This document shows, one piece after another, positions 1 through 9,079 of a stretch of DNA of 64,000 bases. Under the pieces are notes generated by a model, which was given only the letters and a program-made list of their open reading frames with translations, was not told the DNA's origin and did no database searches. Origin of the DNA: Sporosarcina sp. E16_8. GTDB taxonomy: Bacteria; Bacillota; Bacilli; Bacillales_A; Planococcaceae. Position numbers and translations under genes: made by a program. Within the stretch, counting starts at the first letter, position 1, and each line of letters starts with the position of its first letter. The DNA lies in assembly GCF_017347095.1 (NCBI RefSeq), contig NZ_JADPRZ010000002.1, forward strand, positions 62,001 to 126,000, read 5' to 3'.

Positions 1-1
1 T

Positions 2-757
2 TTGCGTATTTCTTCAAGCTTCACGTTTCAGATTGATACGTTGATAATCACGGAACGATTTGCCCTAATTATCGAAGTGAAAAACCTCAAGGATACAGTC
101 CGATTTGTACAAAATCCCCCACATCTTGTGCAAGAACTCGAATCTGGCAATGAAGTAATTATCGATTGCCCTATCTTTCAGATTGAGACGAACAAATCAA
201 ATCTTAATGAGTGGTTTCAGCAGCGCGGCATACCCCTGAAGACAATAAGCCTATTTGTTCTTGCTAATCCGAACACCAAAGTGAAAGATGTCCCCCACGA
301 CTTTCCTATAATTTACAAGAAACAACTCCCTTACTATCTGCAAAATTTACAACCTATTGAAACTGTTCTTTCGATTGCCCAAATTCAAGACATAACAAGG
401 AAAATATATTCCGAGCAACAGCAATTCAATCCATTTCCACTGTGTTCATACTATCATATTTCCTCAACTGATTTACGGACAGGCCTATTATGTCATAATT
501 GTAATGAAAAGCTCCTGCGAAAAAATCGAGAAACCTGGCTTTGCCCGGGCTGTAGTAAAGATTCTATTGACCCTATCAACGAGGGAATTCAAGATTGGCT
601 AATGCTCGTTAAAAGTTCGATTAACAATGAAGAATGTAGAAATTTTTTGAGATTAAAAGATAAGCACGCCGCATATTATGCTTTAAAGAAATCACCCCTT
701 ATAAAAAAAGGAGAATCTTCGGCGACGTTTTATATTGCTGGAATGAAGAGAGTTTAA
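2..757 (+). CDS. NERD domain protein with C-terminal zinc ribbon (5' truncated by window edge)
   Basis: The visible 251 residues open inside a nuclease-related (NERD) domain: an IDTLIIT strand followed by IIEVKN, the Asp and Glu-x-Lys core of the restriction-endonuclease-like fold. A C-terminal zinc ribbon (CHNC, then about 15 residues, then CPGC, near residues 164-186) precedes a helical tail. NERD proteins usually carry about 50 more N-terminal residues, so the true start lies left of the window. The family is thought to process nucleic acid, but no substrate is known to me. The gene ends with its own terminator and is convergent with the L20 operon across the heptamer array. Confidence 0.8.
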   Translation: MRISSSFTFQIDTLIITERFALIIEVKNLKDTVRFVQNPPHLVQELESGNEVIIDCPIFQIETNKSNLNEWFQQRGIPLKTISLFVLANPNTKVKDVPHDFPIIYKKQLPYYLQNLQPIETVLSIAQIQDITRKIYSEQQQFNPFPLCSYYHISSTDLRTGLLCHNCNEKLLRKNRETWLCPGCSKDSIDPINEGIQDWLMLVKSSINNEECRNFLRLKDKHAAYYALKKSPLIKKGESSATFYIAGMKRV

Positions 758-769
758 ATTACCAATACG

Positions 770-805
770 AAAGAATCCTTTCGCATCTAAAAGGATTCTT
801 TTTAT
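770..805 (+). terminator. Rho-independent terminator of the NERD gene
   Basis: A perfect 12-bp stem (AAAGAATCCTTT / AAAGGATTCTTT) is followed by a T-rich tract, 13 bp after the stop codon. Confidence 0.85.
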
Positions 806-880
806 CTATCGTCCAGTTTTATCTCAAAGGTGAATTGAACGATGAAACCGAAATGATTCTACCACCTTTAGATCAAACTA

Positions 881-1190
881 TACGACAGATTCTCAAAACT
901 ATACGACAAACTCAAAACTGTACGACCAATCTGCATTACTCTACGACAGCACTGCCGAACTGTACGACAGATTCTCGAAACCATACGACAGAATCAAAAC
1001 TGTACGACCAATTCGCATTACTCTACGACAGCACTGCCGAACTGTACGACAGATATCCGAAACTATGCGACAGACTCAAAACTGTACGACCAATCCGCAT
1101 TACTATACGACAGCACTGAATTACTGTACGACAGTTGTCCGAAAATCCACGACAGACTCTCAGATCTCTACGACAAGAAAGCTGCACATC
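881..1190. repeat. Helically phased tandem array of 15 TACGACA-type heptamers
   Basis: TACGACA or a one-base variant starts at 881, 902, 921, 942, 963, 984, 1003, 1024, 1045, 1066, 1085, 1106, 1127, 1148 and 1169. Spacing is 21 bp except for every fourth step, which is 19 bp until the last block. The linkers are not random. Four unit types recur in order A-B-C-D, giving an 82-bp super-repeat (compare 921, 1003, 1085) present about 3.5 times. Type C always reads TACGACC plus an AT-rich linker ending CATTACT. Type D reads TACGACAGCACTG. Because 82 is not a multiple of three, the reading frame rotates with each super-repeat, so a protein-coding role is unlikely. The 21-bp step equals two B-DNA turns, placing all heptamers on about one face. 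No function is known to me. Confidence 0.95.
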
Positions 1191-1204
1191 CTCAAAAAAC
1201 CAAC

Positions 1205-1255
1205 TAAAAAAAGCCACCTCGTACCCAGATTAACTCTGGGTCGTTTGGCGGCTTC
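1205..1255 (-). terminator. Terminator of the infC-rpmI-rplT operon
   Basis: On the minus strand, AAGCCGCC pairs with GGTGGCTT (one mismatch) around an inner ACCCAGA/TCTGGGT stem. A run of seven Ts follows. It lies 13 bp after the rplT stop. Confidence 0.85.
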
Positions 1256-1267
1256 TATATGACGTTC

Positions 1268-1627
1268 TTATTTTGCGATTGATTTTTTCGCTGCATCTGC
1301 AAGTTGTGTGAACGCTTGCGCGTCAGTCACTGCAAGATCAGCAAGCATTTTACGGTTAACATCAATGCCAGCTACTTTCAAGCCGTGCATTAGAGTGCTG
1401 TAAGAAAGACCGTTGATACGTGCAGCCGCATTGATACGAGTAATCCAAAGTTTACGGAATTCACGTTTCTTCTGACGACGGTCACGGTATGCATAGTTGA
1501 ATGATTTCATTACCTGTTGGTTTGCTACCTTGTAAAGTCTATGTTTTGAACCAAAGTAACCTTTTGCTAATTTCAATACTCGATTACGACGCTTGCGCGT
1601 CACTGTTCCACCTTTTACGCGTGGCAT
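1268..1627 (-). CDS. rplT: Large ribosomal subunit protein bL20
   Basis: This 119-residue protein has the full bL20 length and the diagnostic basic N-terminus ([19 protein letters not shown]). It continues with the helical [14 protein letters not shown] segment that contacts 23S rRNA. It acts early in 50S assembly. In Bacillales L20 also represses its own operon by binding the infC leader, and a matching attenuator is visible upstream. An AGGAGG site precedes the ATG. It is the last gene of the infC-rpmI-rplT operon. Confidence 0.98.
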   Translation of the reverse strand: MPRVKGGTVTRKRRNRVLKLAKGYFGSKHRLYKVANQQVMKSFNYAYRDRRQKKREFRKLWITRINAAARINGLSYSTLMHGLKVAGIDVNRKMLADLAVTDAQAFTQLADAAKKSIAK

Positions 1628-1668
1628 AGTTCATTACCTCCTGCTTTTCTGTCCGATTGTGTTTTAAA

Positions 1669-1869
1669 TTATTTCATGTAAGTGATCATTTGACGAATGC
1701 GTTTGAAATCGCCTGAAGAAACTAGTGAAGCTTTACGCAGGTGACGTTTCGCTTTTGTCGGTTTGTTTGCAAACAAGTGACTTGTGTAAGCACGGCCGCG
1801 TTTCAATTTACCAGAACCGGTTTTTTTGAAACGTTTCGCTGAGCCGCGGTGAGTTTTCATTTTTGGCAT
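1669..1869 (-). CDS. rpmI: Large ribosomal subunit protein bL35
   Basis: A 66-residue, strongly basic protein with the bL35 signature [21 protein letters not shown] and the C-terminal [14 protein letters not shown] motif. It is a structural component of the 50S subunit. It lies between infC (27 bp upstream) and rplT (41 bp downstream). An AGGAGG ribosome site is correctly spaced before ATG. Confidence 0.97.
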   Translation of the reverse strand: MPKMKTHRGSAKRFKKTGSGKLKRGRAYTSHLFANKPTKAKRHLRKASLVSSGDFKRIRQMITYMK

Positions 1870-1896
1870 GTTCTGTTCCTCCTAAATCATTCATTG

Positions 1897-2415
1897 TTAC
1901 TCTTTTTCAGCAGTTGGTGCAAGCACTAGGAACATGCTGCGGCCTTCCATCTTCGGTCGTTGTTCAACCGTAGATACATCTTTGCACGCTTCTGCGAAAC
2001 GGTCAAGGACACGCTGTCCGATTTCCTTGTGCGTAATCGCACGTCCACGAAAACGGATTGAAGCCTTAACTTTATCGCCTTTTTCAAGGAACTTGATAGC
2101 GTTCCGTAGTTTTGTCTGGAAATCATGCTCATCGATTGTCGGACTTAACCGAACTTCTTTAAGCAAAATGATTTTCTGATTCTTACGGACTTCGCGATCC
2201 TTTTTCTGCTGTTCGAATTTGAACTTTCCGTGGTCCATGATACGAGCCACTGGGGGTTTCGCTGTTGGTGCTACAAGGACAAGATCCAAATTCGCAAGAG
2301 CGGCAATTTCTAGTGCCTCAGTGCGTGTTTTGATTCCGAGCTGATCGCCGTTGTGATCAATGATGCGTAGCTCGCGGGCACGGATGCCCTCATTTACGTA
2401 CATGTCTTTGCTAAT
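1897..2415 (-). CDS. infC: Translation initiation factor IF-3 (AUU start)
   Basis: Starting at the ATT codon at 2413-2415 gives a 172-residue IF-3 beginning (M/I)[16 protein letters not shown], colinear with Bacillus IF-3. It has the [13 protein letters not shown] linker region and the C-terminal [12 protein letters not shown] motif. GGAGGTGG lies six bases before this ATT. An ATG-initiated reading 51 codons longer would run backward through the attenuator hairpin and lacks homology-like sequence, so it is rejected. IF-3 binds the 30S subunit and discriminates start codons. The rare AUU start lets IF-3 limit its own synthesis, as known in other bacteria. Confidence 0.95.
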   Translation of the reverse strand: MSKDMYVNEGIRARELRIIDHNGDQLGIKTRTEALEIAALANLDLVLVAPTAKPPVARIMDHGKFKFEQQKKDREVRKNQKIILLKEVRLSPTIDEHDFQTKLRNAIKFLEKGDKVKASIRFRGRAITHKEIGQRVLDRFAEACKDVSTVEQRPKMEGRSMFLVLAPTAEKE

Positions 2416-2665
2416 AGTAATCCACCTCCGGATATTTCTCGAATACATGGTTTGGGTATACCGCCCGGTTCGGGACGGTCCCACAGGTCCATCCAATAAA
2501 AAAAGGTAGACAAATTGGATTTGTCTACCCGCGTATGTGTACGTGCAGATGCACGGCACTTCACTCATGTTTTAACCCGTCAACAACGTTTTAGCGTCGA
2601 ACAGGTGAGAAGCGGGTAGCCTCTTCTTATACCACAAACTGTATTCAGTCATTACTAACCTTAAT
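2416..2665 (-). promoter_or_regulatory. infC leader with attenuator (L20-leader type)
   Basis: The transcript upstream of infC contains an intrinsic terminator: on the minus strand GGTAGACAAAT pairs with ATTTGTCTACC (2505-2529), followed by eight Ts (2497-2504), about 80 bp before the start codon. This is where the L20-binding attenuation leader sits in Bacillus. I infer that L20 excess favours the terminator. I did not work out the L20-binding pseudo-helix itself. Confidence 0.8.
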
Positions 2666-2666
2666 C

Positions 2667-2695
2667 ACTTTAACATGTGACAATAAACTTGTCAA
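2667..2695 (-). promoter_or_regulatory. Sigma-A-type promoter of the infC operon
   Basis: On the minus strand there is TTGACA (2690-2695), a 17-bp spacer, then TAAAGT (2667-2672) preceded by TG. It is placed about 135 bp before the attenuator stem, so the leader is about 240 nt. Confidence 0.65.
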
Positions 2696-2710
2696 CCTAA
2701 TTTAAACAAA

Positions 2711-2770
2711 TGCGCCTTGGCGTATTCACGACTGCCGCTTTGCTTTCGTCGTGGACAACAATTGCGCCTA
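2711..2770. repeat. Imperfect palindromic hairpin between thrS and infC
   Basis: An inner CACGAC (2727-2732) pairs with GTCGTG (2748-2753), and flanking GGCG...ATT / AAT...GCGCC arms extend the stem imperfectly. There is no T-tract, so it is not a clean terminator, although it lies 40 bp after thrS. It may be a copy of a dispersed palindromic element. There is no second copy in this window. Confidence 0.4.
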
Positions 2771-2808
2771 GATTTTCACAGCTGAGGTCTGACCACTGCT
2801 GTATAAAG

Positions 2809-4743
2809 TTAAATACTCGTAACTTCTTCTTTTAGTCTAGCAAGGAATTCGTCGAATGGCAAGCTTTCAGATTGCTGTTCGCCATATTTACGGACGTTCA
2901 CTTCGCCTGACTCAACTTCCTTGTCGCCAAGAACGAGCATATAAGGTACTTTTTGCATCTGGGCTTCCCGAATCTTATAGCCAATTTTCTCATCACGGCT
3001 ATCAATATTAACGCGGAATCCAGCAGCAACTAATTTTTCACGAACGTCATCTGCATAGTTAAAATGTGCATCCGGTGATACTGGAATTACTTCAACTTGT
3101 ACTGGCGCTAACCAAGTTGGGAATGCCCCTTTGTACTCTTCAATCAAGAATGCAACAAAACGTTCCATAGTCGAAACTACACCGCGGTGAATAACAACCG
3201 GACGATGTTGTTTTCCATCCTCTCCCACGTACGTCAGGTCAAAACGTTCAGGAAGCAGGAAGTCAAGTTGAACTGTTGATAATGTTTCCTCCATACCAAT
3301 TGCTGTTTTCACTTGGACGTCAAGTTTAGGTCCGTAGAAGGCAGCTTCCCCTTCTGCTTCAACATAGTCAAGACCCAGTTCATCCATCGCTTCTTTCAGC
3401 ATTGTTTGTGCGCGATTCCACATTGCATCGTCGTCAAAGTATTTTTCTTTATCCGCCGGATCCCGGTAAGAGACACGGAAAGAATAATCTTCAATATTGA
3501 AATCTTTATAAACATCAATAACTAGTTGTACAACACGTTTGAATTCATCTTTAATCTGATCCGGACGAACAAAGATATGCGCATCATTCAAAGTCATGCC
3601 ACGAACGCGCTGCAAGCCTGATAGTGCACCGGACATTTCATAACGGTGCATTGTACCAAGTTCTGCAATACGAAGTGGTAGGTTTCTGTATGAATGAATT
3701 CCATTTTTATAAATCATCATATGGTGTGGACAGTTCATTGGGCGCAAGACAAGATCTTCGTTGTCCATGCTCATTACAGGGAACATGCTATCTTGATAGT
3801 GATCCCAGTGACCTGATGTCTTATACAATTCCACGCTGCCGAGAACTGGAGTATAAACGTGGTCATAACCAAGCTTCTGTTCCTTATCAACGATGTATCT
3901 CTCGATGATTCGACGAATTGTTGCACCCTTAGGTAACCACATCGGCAAGCCTTGACCCACTTTTTGAGAGTTCATGAACAGATTAAGCTCTTTCCCTATT
4001 TTACGGTGATCTCGCTCTTTAGCTTCTTCCAAGAGACGAAGATGTTCTTTTAGTTCTTCTTTTTTGAAGAACGCTGTACCGTAAATCCGTTGTAGCATTT
4101 TGTTGTTCGAATCGCCGCGCCAGTAAGCCCCTGCGATGCTAAGAAGTTTGAACTCCTTTAGCTTCCCTGTAGATGGAACGTGAACACCGCGGCACAAGTC
4201 GATGAAGTCGCCTTGTTCATAGATAGACACTTGCTCGCCCTCTGGAATCGCTTCGAGAAGCTCTAATTTATATTCATCATCGATTTCTTCAAAACGTCTT
4301 TTCGCCTCTTCACGGGATACGTCATGACGGATTACTTCCACGTTTTCAGCAATAATTCTTCTCATCTCTTTTTCAAGTTCAGGTAAATCTTCTGCTGTAA
4401 TCGGTTCAGGCGAATCAATATCATAATAAAATCCGCTTTGAATAACTGGTCCAATACCTAGTTTCGCATTAGGGAACTTACGTTTTACAGCTTGCGCAAG
4501 TAGATGCGCTGTACTGTGGCGTAATATTTCTAGCGCTTCTGGTGATTGAGGTGTAATAATCGCGATATCGCCGTCCTCAGTAATCGATGATTTTAAGTCT
4601 ATTAACGTGTCTCCAACTTTACCTGCCAACGCACTTTTTCGTAGTCCCGGACTAATTGAACCTGCAATATCTTCTGTAGTTGTACCTTGTGGGAATTCTT
4701 TCACTGCACCATCTGGAAATTTCAAATTAATCATAGTTGTCAT
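2809..4743 (-). CDS. thrS: Threonine-tRNA ligase
   Basis: A 644-residue class II synthetase of normal length. It has an N-terminal TGS domain (about 1-65, FPDGAVKEF) and an editing domain with [11 protein letters not shown]. The catalytic core has zinc ligands in [10 protein letters not shown] and motif 2 (FRVSYRD), and a C-terminal anticodon-binding domain follows ([11 protein letters not shown]). It charges tRNA-Thr in the cytoplasm and edits Ser-tRNA-Thr. It stands alone, preceded by a T-box riboswitch that ties expression to uncharged tRNA-Thr. GAGGAG lies before the ATG. Confidence 0.98.
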   Translation of the reverse strand: MTTMINLKFPDGAVKEFPQGTTTEDIAGSISPGLRKSALAGKVGDTLIDLKSSITEDGDIAIITPQSPEALEILRHSTAHLLAQAVKRKFPNAKLGIGPVIQSGFYYDIDSPEPITAEDLPELEKEMRRIIAENVEVIRHDVSREEAKRRFEEIDDEYKLELLEAIPEGEQVSIYEQGDFIDLCRGVHVPSTGKLKEFKLLSIAGAYWRGDSNNKMLQRIYGTAFFKKEELKEHLRLLEEAKERDHRKIGKELNLFMNSQKVGQGLPMWLPKGATIRRIIERYIVDKEQKLGYDHVYTPVLGSVELYKTSGHWDHYQDSMFPVMSMDNEDLVLRPMNCPHHMMIYKNGIHSYRNLPLRIAELGTMHRYEMSGALSGLQRVRGMTLNDAHIFVRPDQIKDEFKRVVQLVIDVYKDFNIEDYSFRVSYRDPADKEKYFDDDAMWNRAQTMLKEAMDELGLDYVEAEGEAAFYGPKLDVQVKTAIGMEETLSTVQLDFLLPERFDLTYVGEDGKQHRPVVIHRGVVSTMERFVAFLIEEYKGAFPTWLAPVQVEVIPVSPDAHFNYADDVREKLVAAGFRVNIDSRDEKIGYKIREAQMQKVPYMLVLGDKEVESGEVNVRKYGEQQSESLPFDEFLARLKEEVTSI

Positions 4744-4775
4744 TGTTAAGCACTCCTCTATTATTATAATTGGAA

Positions 4776-5085
4776 AACAAAAAAAGCCCCATCCCTGGAA
4801 AGGGACGAAGCTTTAGCTCGCGGTTCCACCCTTCTTCCTTCAATTCAGTACACTGAAAAGCGTAAGTGATCTGTTTCGACCACTGAAGCTAGACAAACGT
4901 AGCAAAAAGATGAAGCTTGACGTCGGGTAACGGACCGGATTCCGTCATCGGTTACTATAATAAGTTCACCGATGCTGCTCCAAGGTGGTAAATCATCCTT
5001 CTATCCTTCAGGGCTTTCAGCCATTGGCCCCGTTCTCTTTAGGTAGACGAAATAATTGTTGTCCTCTTCCATGCATTTCAGATTA
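4776..5085 (-). promoter_or_regulatory. T-box leader of thrS
   Basis: The minus strand carries the T-box core AGGGTGGAACCGCG (4819-4832), which pairs with the tRNA acceptor end. It is followed by a terminator whose 12-bp stem (AGCTTCGTCCCT / AGGGATGGGGCT, with G-U pairs) runs into seven Ts (4779-4813). Upstream, Stem I-like sequence includes AGAGAACGGGG and a region with ACC triplets near 5000 that could hold the threonine specifier. I cannot say which triplet is the specifier without folding. Uncharged tRNA-Thr should stabilise the antiterminator and switch thrS on. Confidence 0.93.
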
Positions 5086-5098
5086 TTAATTAAAACTG

Positions 5099-5127
5099 AG
5101 TATACGTCGATTACGAATTAATTGCAA
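5099..5127 (-). promoter_or_regulatory. thrS promoter
   Basis: On the minus strand: TTGCAA (5122-5127), 17 bp, TATACT (5099-5104). Transcription would start near 5092, just ahead of T-box Stem I. Confidence 0.7.
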
Positions 5128-5133
5128 GTTTAC

Positions 5134-5283
5134 TTTATCCCGCATTTACGGGCAGTACGATCCCAGGCACAAGATTAAGTTGAATCGAGAGGCATAGGTT
5201 GGAGATCAACTGCCCGTAAAAGTCCGATTGGTCCAACTAACAATCAGCGGGAATGAAGCCCCCACTGATTGAAGTTTCGCTTT
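5134..5283. repeat. Short dispersed repeat, copy A, with hairpin
   Basis: The left part contains TTTATCCCGCATTTACGGGC, which recurs inverted at 10052-10073. A partial second CTGCCCGTAAAAG lies inside. The right part forms a hairpin (CAATCAGCGGG / CCCACTGATTG, one mismatch) directly after the iron-transport ATPase gene, where it may act as a weak terminator. No ORF is seen. Confidence 0.5.
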
Positions 5284-5284
5284 A

Positions 5285-6025
5285 TCAAACACCGATAAGT
5301 TCTTCGTAAGTAATTTCAACCATACCAGGAATTTCCGTAGGTGAAACGCCCAATAGATCGCAAGGTCGACCAATTTTCTCAATCTTGCCGTCTTTAATCT
5401 TCACAATTCGATCTGCAAGTGCATGAGCGTCATTTTGATTATGCGTAACAAAAATAGCAGTCGTTTTTGCCTTTTTCAAAATTCGTCGAAGATCTCCACG
5501 AATTTTCACTTGTAGATCTGTATCCAAGTTACTGAACGGCTCATCAAGGAGAAGGAGCTCCGGTTCTGGAGCAAGTGCCCGTGCAAGTGCAACACGTTGC
5601 TGTTGACCCCCACTTAATTGATGCGGGTAGCGTTTCTCAAACCCTATTAATTCAACAAGTTCTAGCACTTCTTGCGCTCGTTTCTTCTTGTCTTTCCTAC
5701 TCATTTTCGGGAGCCCGAATAGTATATTTTCTTCAACACTCATATGTGGAAAAAGTGCGTAGTCCTGAAAAACCATACCAATTCCGCGTTTTTCCGGTTG
5801 CAGAAAAGTTTTGTCGCAAAACATCTTCTTGCCGTTCAGAGTAAACGCACCTCCTGCTGGCATTTCTAGTCCTGCAATTAAGCGTAAAAGTGTACTCTTT
5901 CCACTTCCACTGCGTCCAAGTATTGAAATAACTTCTCCTTTTTCCACTGTGAATGAAAAATTATCAACCGTATTCAAAGGTGATTTTGGATATGAGAACT
6001 GCAAATTTTTAATATCCATAAACAT
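5285..6025 (-). CDS. Iron(III) ABC transporter ATP-binding protein
   Basis: A 246-residue ABC ATPase with Walker A (GRSGSGKST), Q-loop (FQDYALFPH), signature (LSGGQQQR), Walker B (LLLLDEP) and H-loop (VTHNQ). It powers the permease encoded directly upstream; the ATG sits one base past the permease stop, with AGGAG inside the permease end. The third gene is an Fe-binding lipoprotein under a Fur box, which supports ferric iron (FbpC-type) as substrate rather than another ion. An upstream in-frame start inside the permease gene lacks a ribosome site. Confidence 0.88.
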   Translation of the reverse strand: MFMDIKNLQFSYPKSPLNTVDNFSFTVEKGEVISILGRSGSGKSTLLRLIAGLEMPAGGAFTLNGKKMFCDKTFLQPEKRGIGMVFQDYALFPHMSVEENILFGLPKMSRKDKKKRAQEVLELVELIGFEKRYPHQLSGGQQQRVALARALAPEPELLLLDEPFSNLDTDLQVKIRGDLRRILKKAKTTAIFVTHNQNDAHALADRIVKIKDGKIEKIGRPCDLLGVSPTEIPGMVEITYEELIGV

Positions 6026-6026
6026 A

Positions 6027-7658
6027 TTATTTTGGCTCCTCTCTGAGTAACTTATGGAAAACGAAGATCGCAATTGTGCTCACTCCGACAATTAATAATG
6101 AAGCTTGCGATGCCTCCATAATCTTTTCATCACTTGCATATTGGAACGCCTTCGTGGCGAGTGTGTCGTAATTAAATGGCCGTAAGATAAGCGTTAACGG
6201 AATTTCTTTCAGTATATCCACAAACACAAGGATAAATCCACTAATAATAGCACCCTTCATCATTGGAACATCTATCTTAAAAAACGTTCGTAGGCTATTA
6301 GCTCCGAGCATACGCGATGCATCACGGAAATCCGTACCGATTTTATCGAAACCTGTTTCAATTGAATTGTAACCAATGGCAAAAAACCGGATGACATATG
6401 CGCTGATAAGCATGAAAAGACTAACACTCAAGACGAGTTCTGAATCCATGCCTAGGTATTGATAAACAGGCGCCAGGAATCGATCAAGCGCAATGAACGT
6501 TGTTATGACGGCCACAGCTACAACCACACCGGGTATCGAATAACCAAGAACCGTCAATTTCGGCAATATTTTCGCAAACTTATGATTGACCACTCGACTA
6601 AAATTACCGACAACCAATGAAAATACAATAACTAGGAAAGCACCGAGGCCAGCCACAATAACGGAGTTTTTGGTATAGAATAGTACATCCTGCATCGGCA
6701 CTTTACCGTATGTAAGAATAACCCAGTCAATCAACTGGAGAATCGGAATGAGAAACGCAACACTAAAAATAACAACTGTGTATAAAGTCGCAAATACGGC
6801 TTTTCTCCCTTTTAATCTTACAAGAGGAAGTGGTCTTACTTTTGTAGTGGAATAACTAAACTGCTTGCCTCCCCGTAGTAAACGTTCGATGACTAAGATG
6901 AAAATAACAATTCCCATTAAAGATGCAGCTAGCTTGATAGCTGCATCCAAATCACCAAGCCCAAACCACGTTTGAAAAATAGCTGTACTAAACGTTTGGA
7001 TTCCGAAATATTTCACTACCCCATAATCGTTCAAAACTTCCAATACAACTAGACTTGCCCCACCGATTATGGATACACGAGAAATCGGGAGCACAACTTT
7101 AAAGAAAATTTCTAAAGGGCCCTTCCCTAGCGTGCGCGCACTTTCAATTAAAGATGCAGATTGGTGTGAAAGAAAAATTCTTGTAATCATATAAACATAC
7201 GGATAAAGAAACAGTGTATAAATAAAAATCGCGCCTGGGACATTCATAATATCAAAATAGGCAGGATTCGGTGTGACATCGAAATGGTTGCGAAGAGTCT
7301 TTTGTATGACTCCCGTGTAATTAATGATGCCGTGATACGTATAGGCACCAATGAAAGGTGGAATCGATAAAGGAAGAATTAGTGCCCACTTCATAAAATT
7401 TCTGAGTGGAAAATCATATTGGGCAATGAGCCAAGCCAGACTAAGCCCGATTATAATCGTGAACAGCGCAGTAAAGAAAACGAGTGTGAGCGACGACTTT
7501 ATGTAGTTAAATAACATGAATTCTTTTATATGCGCCCAATTTTCACTTACTGGTGAAAAAACACCGGTTACAATCGACACATTCGGTAAAAATAGCAAGA
7601 TGATGATAAGTACTGCACCTATCGTCCACCCGTTCACATTAGCTAAATGCTTGTTCAT
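6027..7658 (-). CDS. Iron(III) ABC transporter permease (FbpB type, fused double domain)
   Basis: At 543 residues it is long enough for two fused permease domains, with about 12 hydrophobic segments. Two EAA-type cytoplasmic loops are visible: ARTLGKGPLEIFFKVVLPIS (about 179-198) and the related ASRMLGANSLRTFFKIDVPM in the second half. This internal duplication is typical of FbpB/ThiP permeases. It forms the membrane channel for ferric iron with the downstream ATPase and upstream lipoprotein. The operon and Fur box favour iron; thiamine or a phosphonate compound is a less likely substrate. Confidence 0.88.
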   Translation of the reverse strand: MNKHLANVNGWTIGAVLIIILLFLPNVSIVTGVFSPVSENWAHIKEFMLFNYIKSSLTLVFFTALFTIIIGLSLAWLIAQYDFPLRNFMKWALILPLSIPPFIGAYTYHGIINYTGVIQKTLRNHFDVTPNPAYFDIMNVPGAIFIYTLFLYPYVYMITRIFLSHQSASLIESARTLGKGPLEIFFKVVLPISRVSIIGGASLVVLEVLNDYGVVKYFGIQTFSTAIFQTWFGLGDLDAAIKLAASLMGIVIFILVIERLLRGGKQFSYSTTKVRPLPLVRLKGRKAVFATLYTVVIFSVAFLIPILQLIDWVILTYGKVPMQDVLFYTKNSVIVAGLGAFLVIVFSLVVGNFSRVVNHKFAKILPKLTVLGYSIPGVVVAVAVITTFIALDRFLAPVYQYLGMDSELVLSVSLFMLISAYVIRFFAIGYNSIETGFDKIGTDFRDASRMLGANSLRTFFKIDVPMMKGAIISGFILVFVDILKEIPLTLILRPFNYDTLATKAFQYASDEKIMEASQASLLIVGVSTIAIFVFHKLLREEPK

Positions 7659-7683
7659 GACTTAACCCATCCTCTACCTTTTA

Positions 7684-7720
7684 AGCAATAACCCCCTAGC
7701 CGAAAATACGGTAGGGGGCT
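7684..7720 (-). terminator. Intercistronic attenuating hairpin
   Basis: Between the binding-protein and permease genes, the minus strand has CCCCCTA / TAGGGGG with a 13-base loop, followed by TTATTGCTT. The weak T-tract suggests partial read-through. That would keep the binding protein in excess over the membrane parts, as is common in ABC operons. Confidence 0.6.
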
Positions 7721-7726
7721 CGACTT

Positions 7727-8797
7727 TTATTTCCAGCCGACTTCGTTAAAAATCATAATCGCTTTCGCGTTATTTTCTCCTAAAGCCGATAATGGTATAT
7801 CTTGTTCTTTAAAGTCTCCCCAAGATTTAAGGAGCTCTGAAGGTTCTACATTTTGATTCACAGGGAATTCATAATTCGCTGAGGCAAATTCGCTTTGCGC
7901 TTCTTCCCCGGTAAGGAATTCAAGTAATTTAAGTGCGTTATCCGCATTTTTCGAACCTTTGACAACTCCAGCTCCACTAATATTCACATGTGTACCCGTC
8001 GTTTCTTGGTTCGGGAAGAATACACCAAGGCTTTCTGCCACTTTCACTTCTTCGGGTTCTTCCGAATTAAGCATTTGACCGAAATAGTATGAGTTCATAA
8101 TTGCGACGTCGCCGATACCCGCAGCGATTGCTTTCGCTTGGTCACGATCTCCGCCTTCAGGATTTTGAGCTAAGTTATTGACGATACCTTGTGCCCATTC
8201 TGTTGCTTTTTCTTCACCATTTATCTCGATGAATGACGCAAGAAGTGATTGATTATAGACACTCTCAGATGAACGCACAAGTACACGGTTTTTCCATTGG
8301 TCAGCTGTAAGTGCTTCGTATGTAGAAAGCTCTTCAGGTTTGACCTTATCTTTATTATACACGAGAATTCTCGCACGTTTCGTCAAACCGACCCACATAT
8401 CGTCAACATCACGCAAGTTTTCTGGTATTTGTTTCGCTAAGATGTCACTTGACACGGTTTGAAGAAGTCCTTCTTCATTCGCACGGTACAGTCTGCCAAC
8501 ATCAGCTGTTAGCAATAAATCCGCTTTCGTTGCAGTTCCTTCACGTTTAATGCGTTCGATTAGTACGTCTGCTTCGTCTTTAATGACGTTAACTTTAATG
8601 CCTGTTTCTTGTTCAAACTTCTTATATAATTCATTATCAACGTCATAATGACGGCTTGTATACAAATTCACTTCCGATTTCTCGGGTTTCTTAGCAACTG
8701 CATCTTTCTCAGTGCCATTTTCCTTTTTAGCTGTGCTTCCACATGCTGCAAGTACAAGCATCATCGCAACAACTAGTAAGATCAAACTCTTTTTCAT
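7727..8797 (-). CDS. Iron(III) ABC transporter substrate-binding lipoprotein
   Basis: A 356-residue lipoprotein whose signal peptide ends in LVLAAC (lipobox; Cys about 19). The mature part is a class II periplasmic-binding fold resembling FbpA/FutA. The tyrosine pair in IMNSYYFGQ and the VNLYTSRHYDVDN start match ferric-ion-binding members. GGAGATGG before the ATG at 8797 selects this start; an upstream in-frame ATG has none. It is the first gene of the operon, behind a Fur-overlapped promoter. Confidence 0.9.
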   Translation of the reverse strand: MKKSLILLVVAMMLVLAACGSTAKKENGTEKDAVAKKPEKSEVNLYTSRHYDVDNELYKKFEQETGIKVNVIKDEADVLIERIKREGTATKADLLLTADVGRLYRANEEGLLQTVSSDILAKQIPENLRDVDDMWVGLTKRARILVYNKDKVKPEELSTYEALTADQWKNRVLVRSSESVYNQSLLASFIEINGEEKATEWAQGIVNNLAQNPEGGDRDQAKAIAAGIGDVAIMNSYYFGQMLNSEEPEEVKVAESLGVFFPNQETTGTHVNISGAGVVKGSKNADNALKLLEFLTGEEAQSEFASANYEFPVNQNVEPSELLKSWGDFKEQDIPLSALGENNAKAIMIFNEVGWK

Positions 8798-8830
8798 TAT
8801 ACTTCCATCTCCAAACATTCGTTTTTTGAT

Positions 8831-8885
8831 TGAAAATGATTCTCAATCCCATAAGTAATATATAATGAGATTGGGTGGAAGTCAA
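8831..8885 (-). promoter_or_regulatory. Promoter and Fur box of the iron-transport operon
   Basis: On the minus strand: TTGACT (8880-8885), 17 bp, TATATT (8857-8862). Just downstream, TGAAAATGATTCTCA (8831-8845) is a 7-1-7 Fur box covering the start-point region. Repression by Fe-bound Fur is inferred from the known consensus. Confidence 0.8.
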
Positions 8886-9079
8886 CATAAAGCCTATGTA
8901 GGTATTCAACCAACTCCTTAAACTGACGTATCAATGAAACGCAATTGGCGAATAATAAAAAGCCAAAGATAAACCGAGTTGACTTGCACCGATGTAGAAA
9001 CAATCGATACCTAGGTTTATCAATGGCCCAAACTTATTCTACTCTCACGACATGACTCATTTATAAGTGCGATTTACAA

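Noticed and set aside
881-1190. Array as a CRISPR
   Set aside because: The conserved part is only seven bases and the linkers themselves repeat, so there are no unique spacers.
835-1262. Open frames through the heptamer array (94 and 65 residues)
   Set aside because: They consist only of translated repeats, switch frame every 82 bp and lack ribosome sites.
2416-2568. IF-3 with a 51-residue N-terminal extension
   Set aside because: The extension is the attenuator leader read through; the ATT start with GGAGGTGG and homology begins at 2415.
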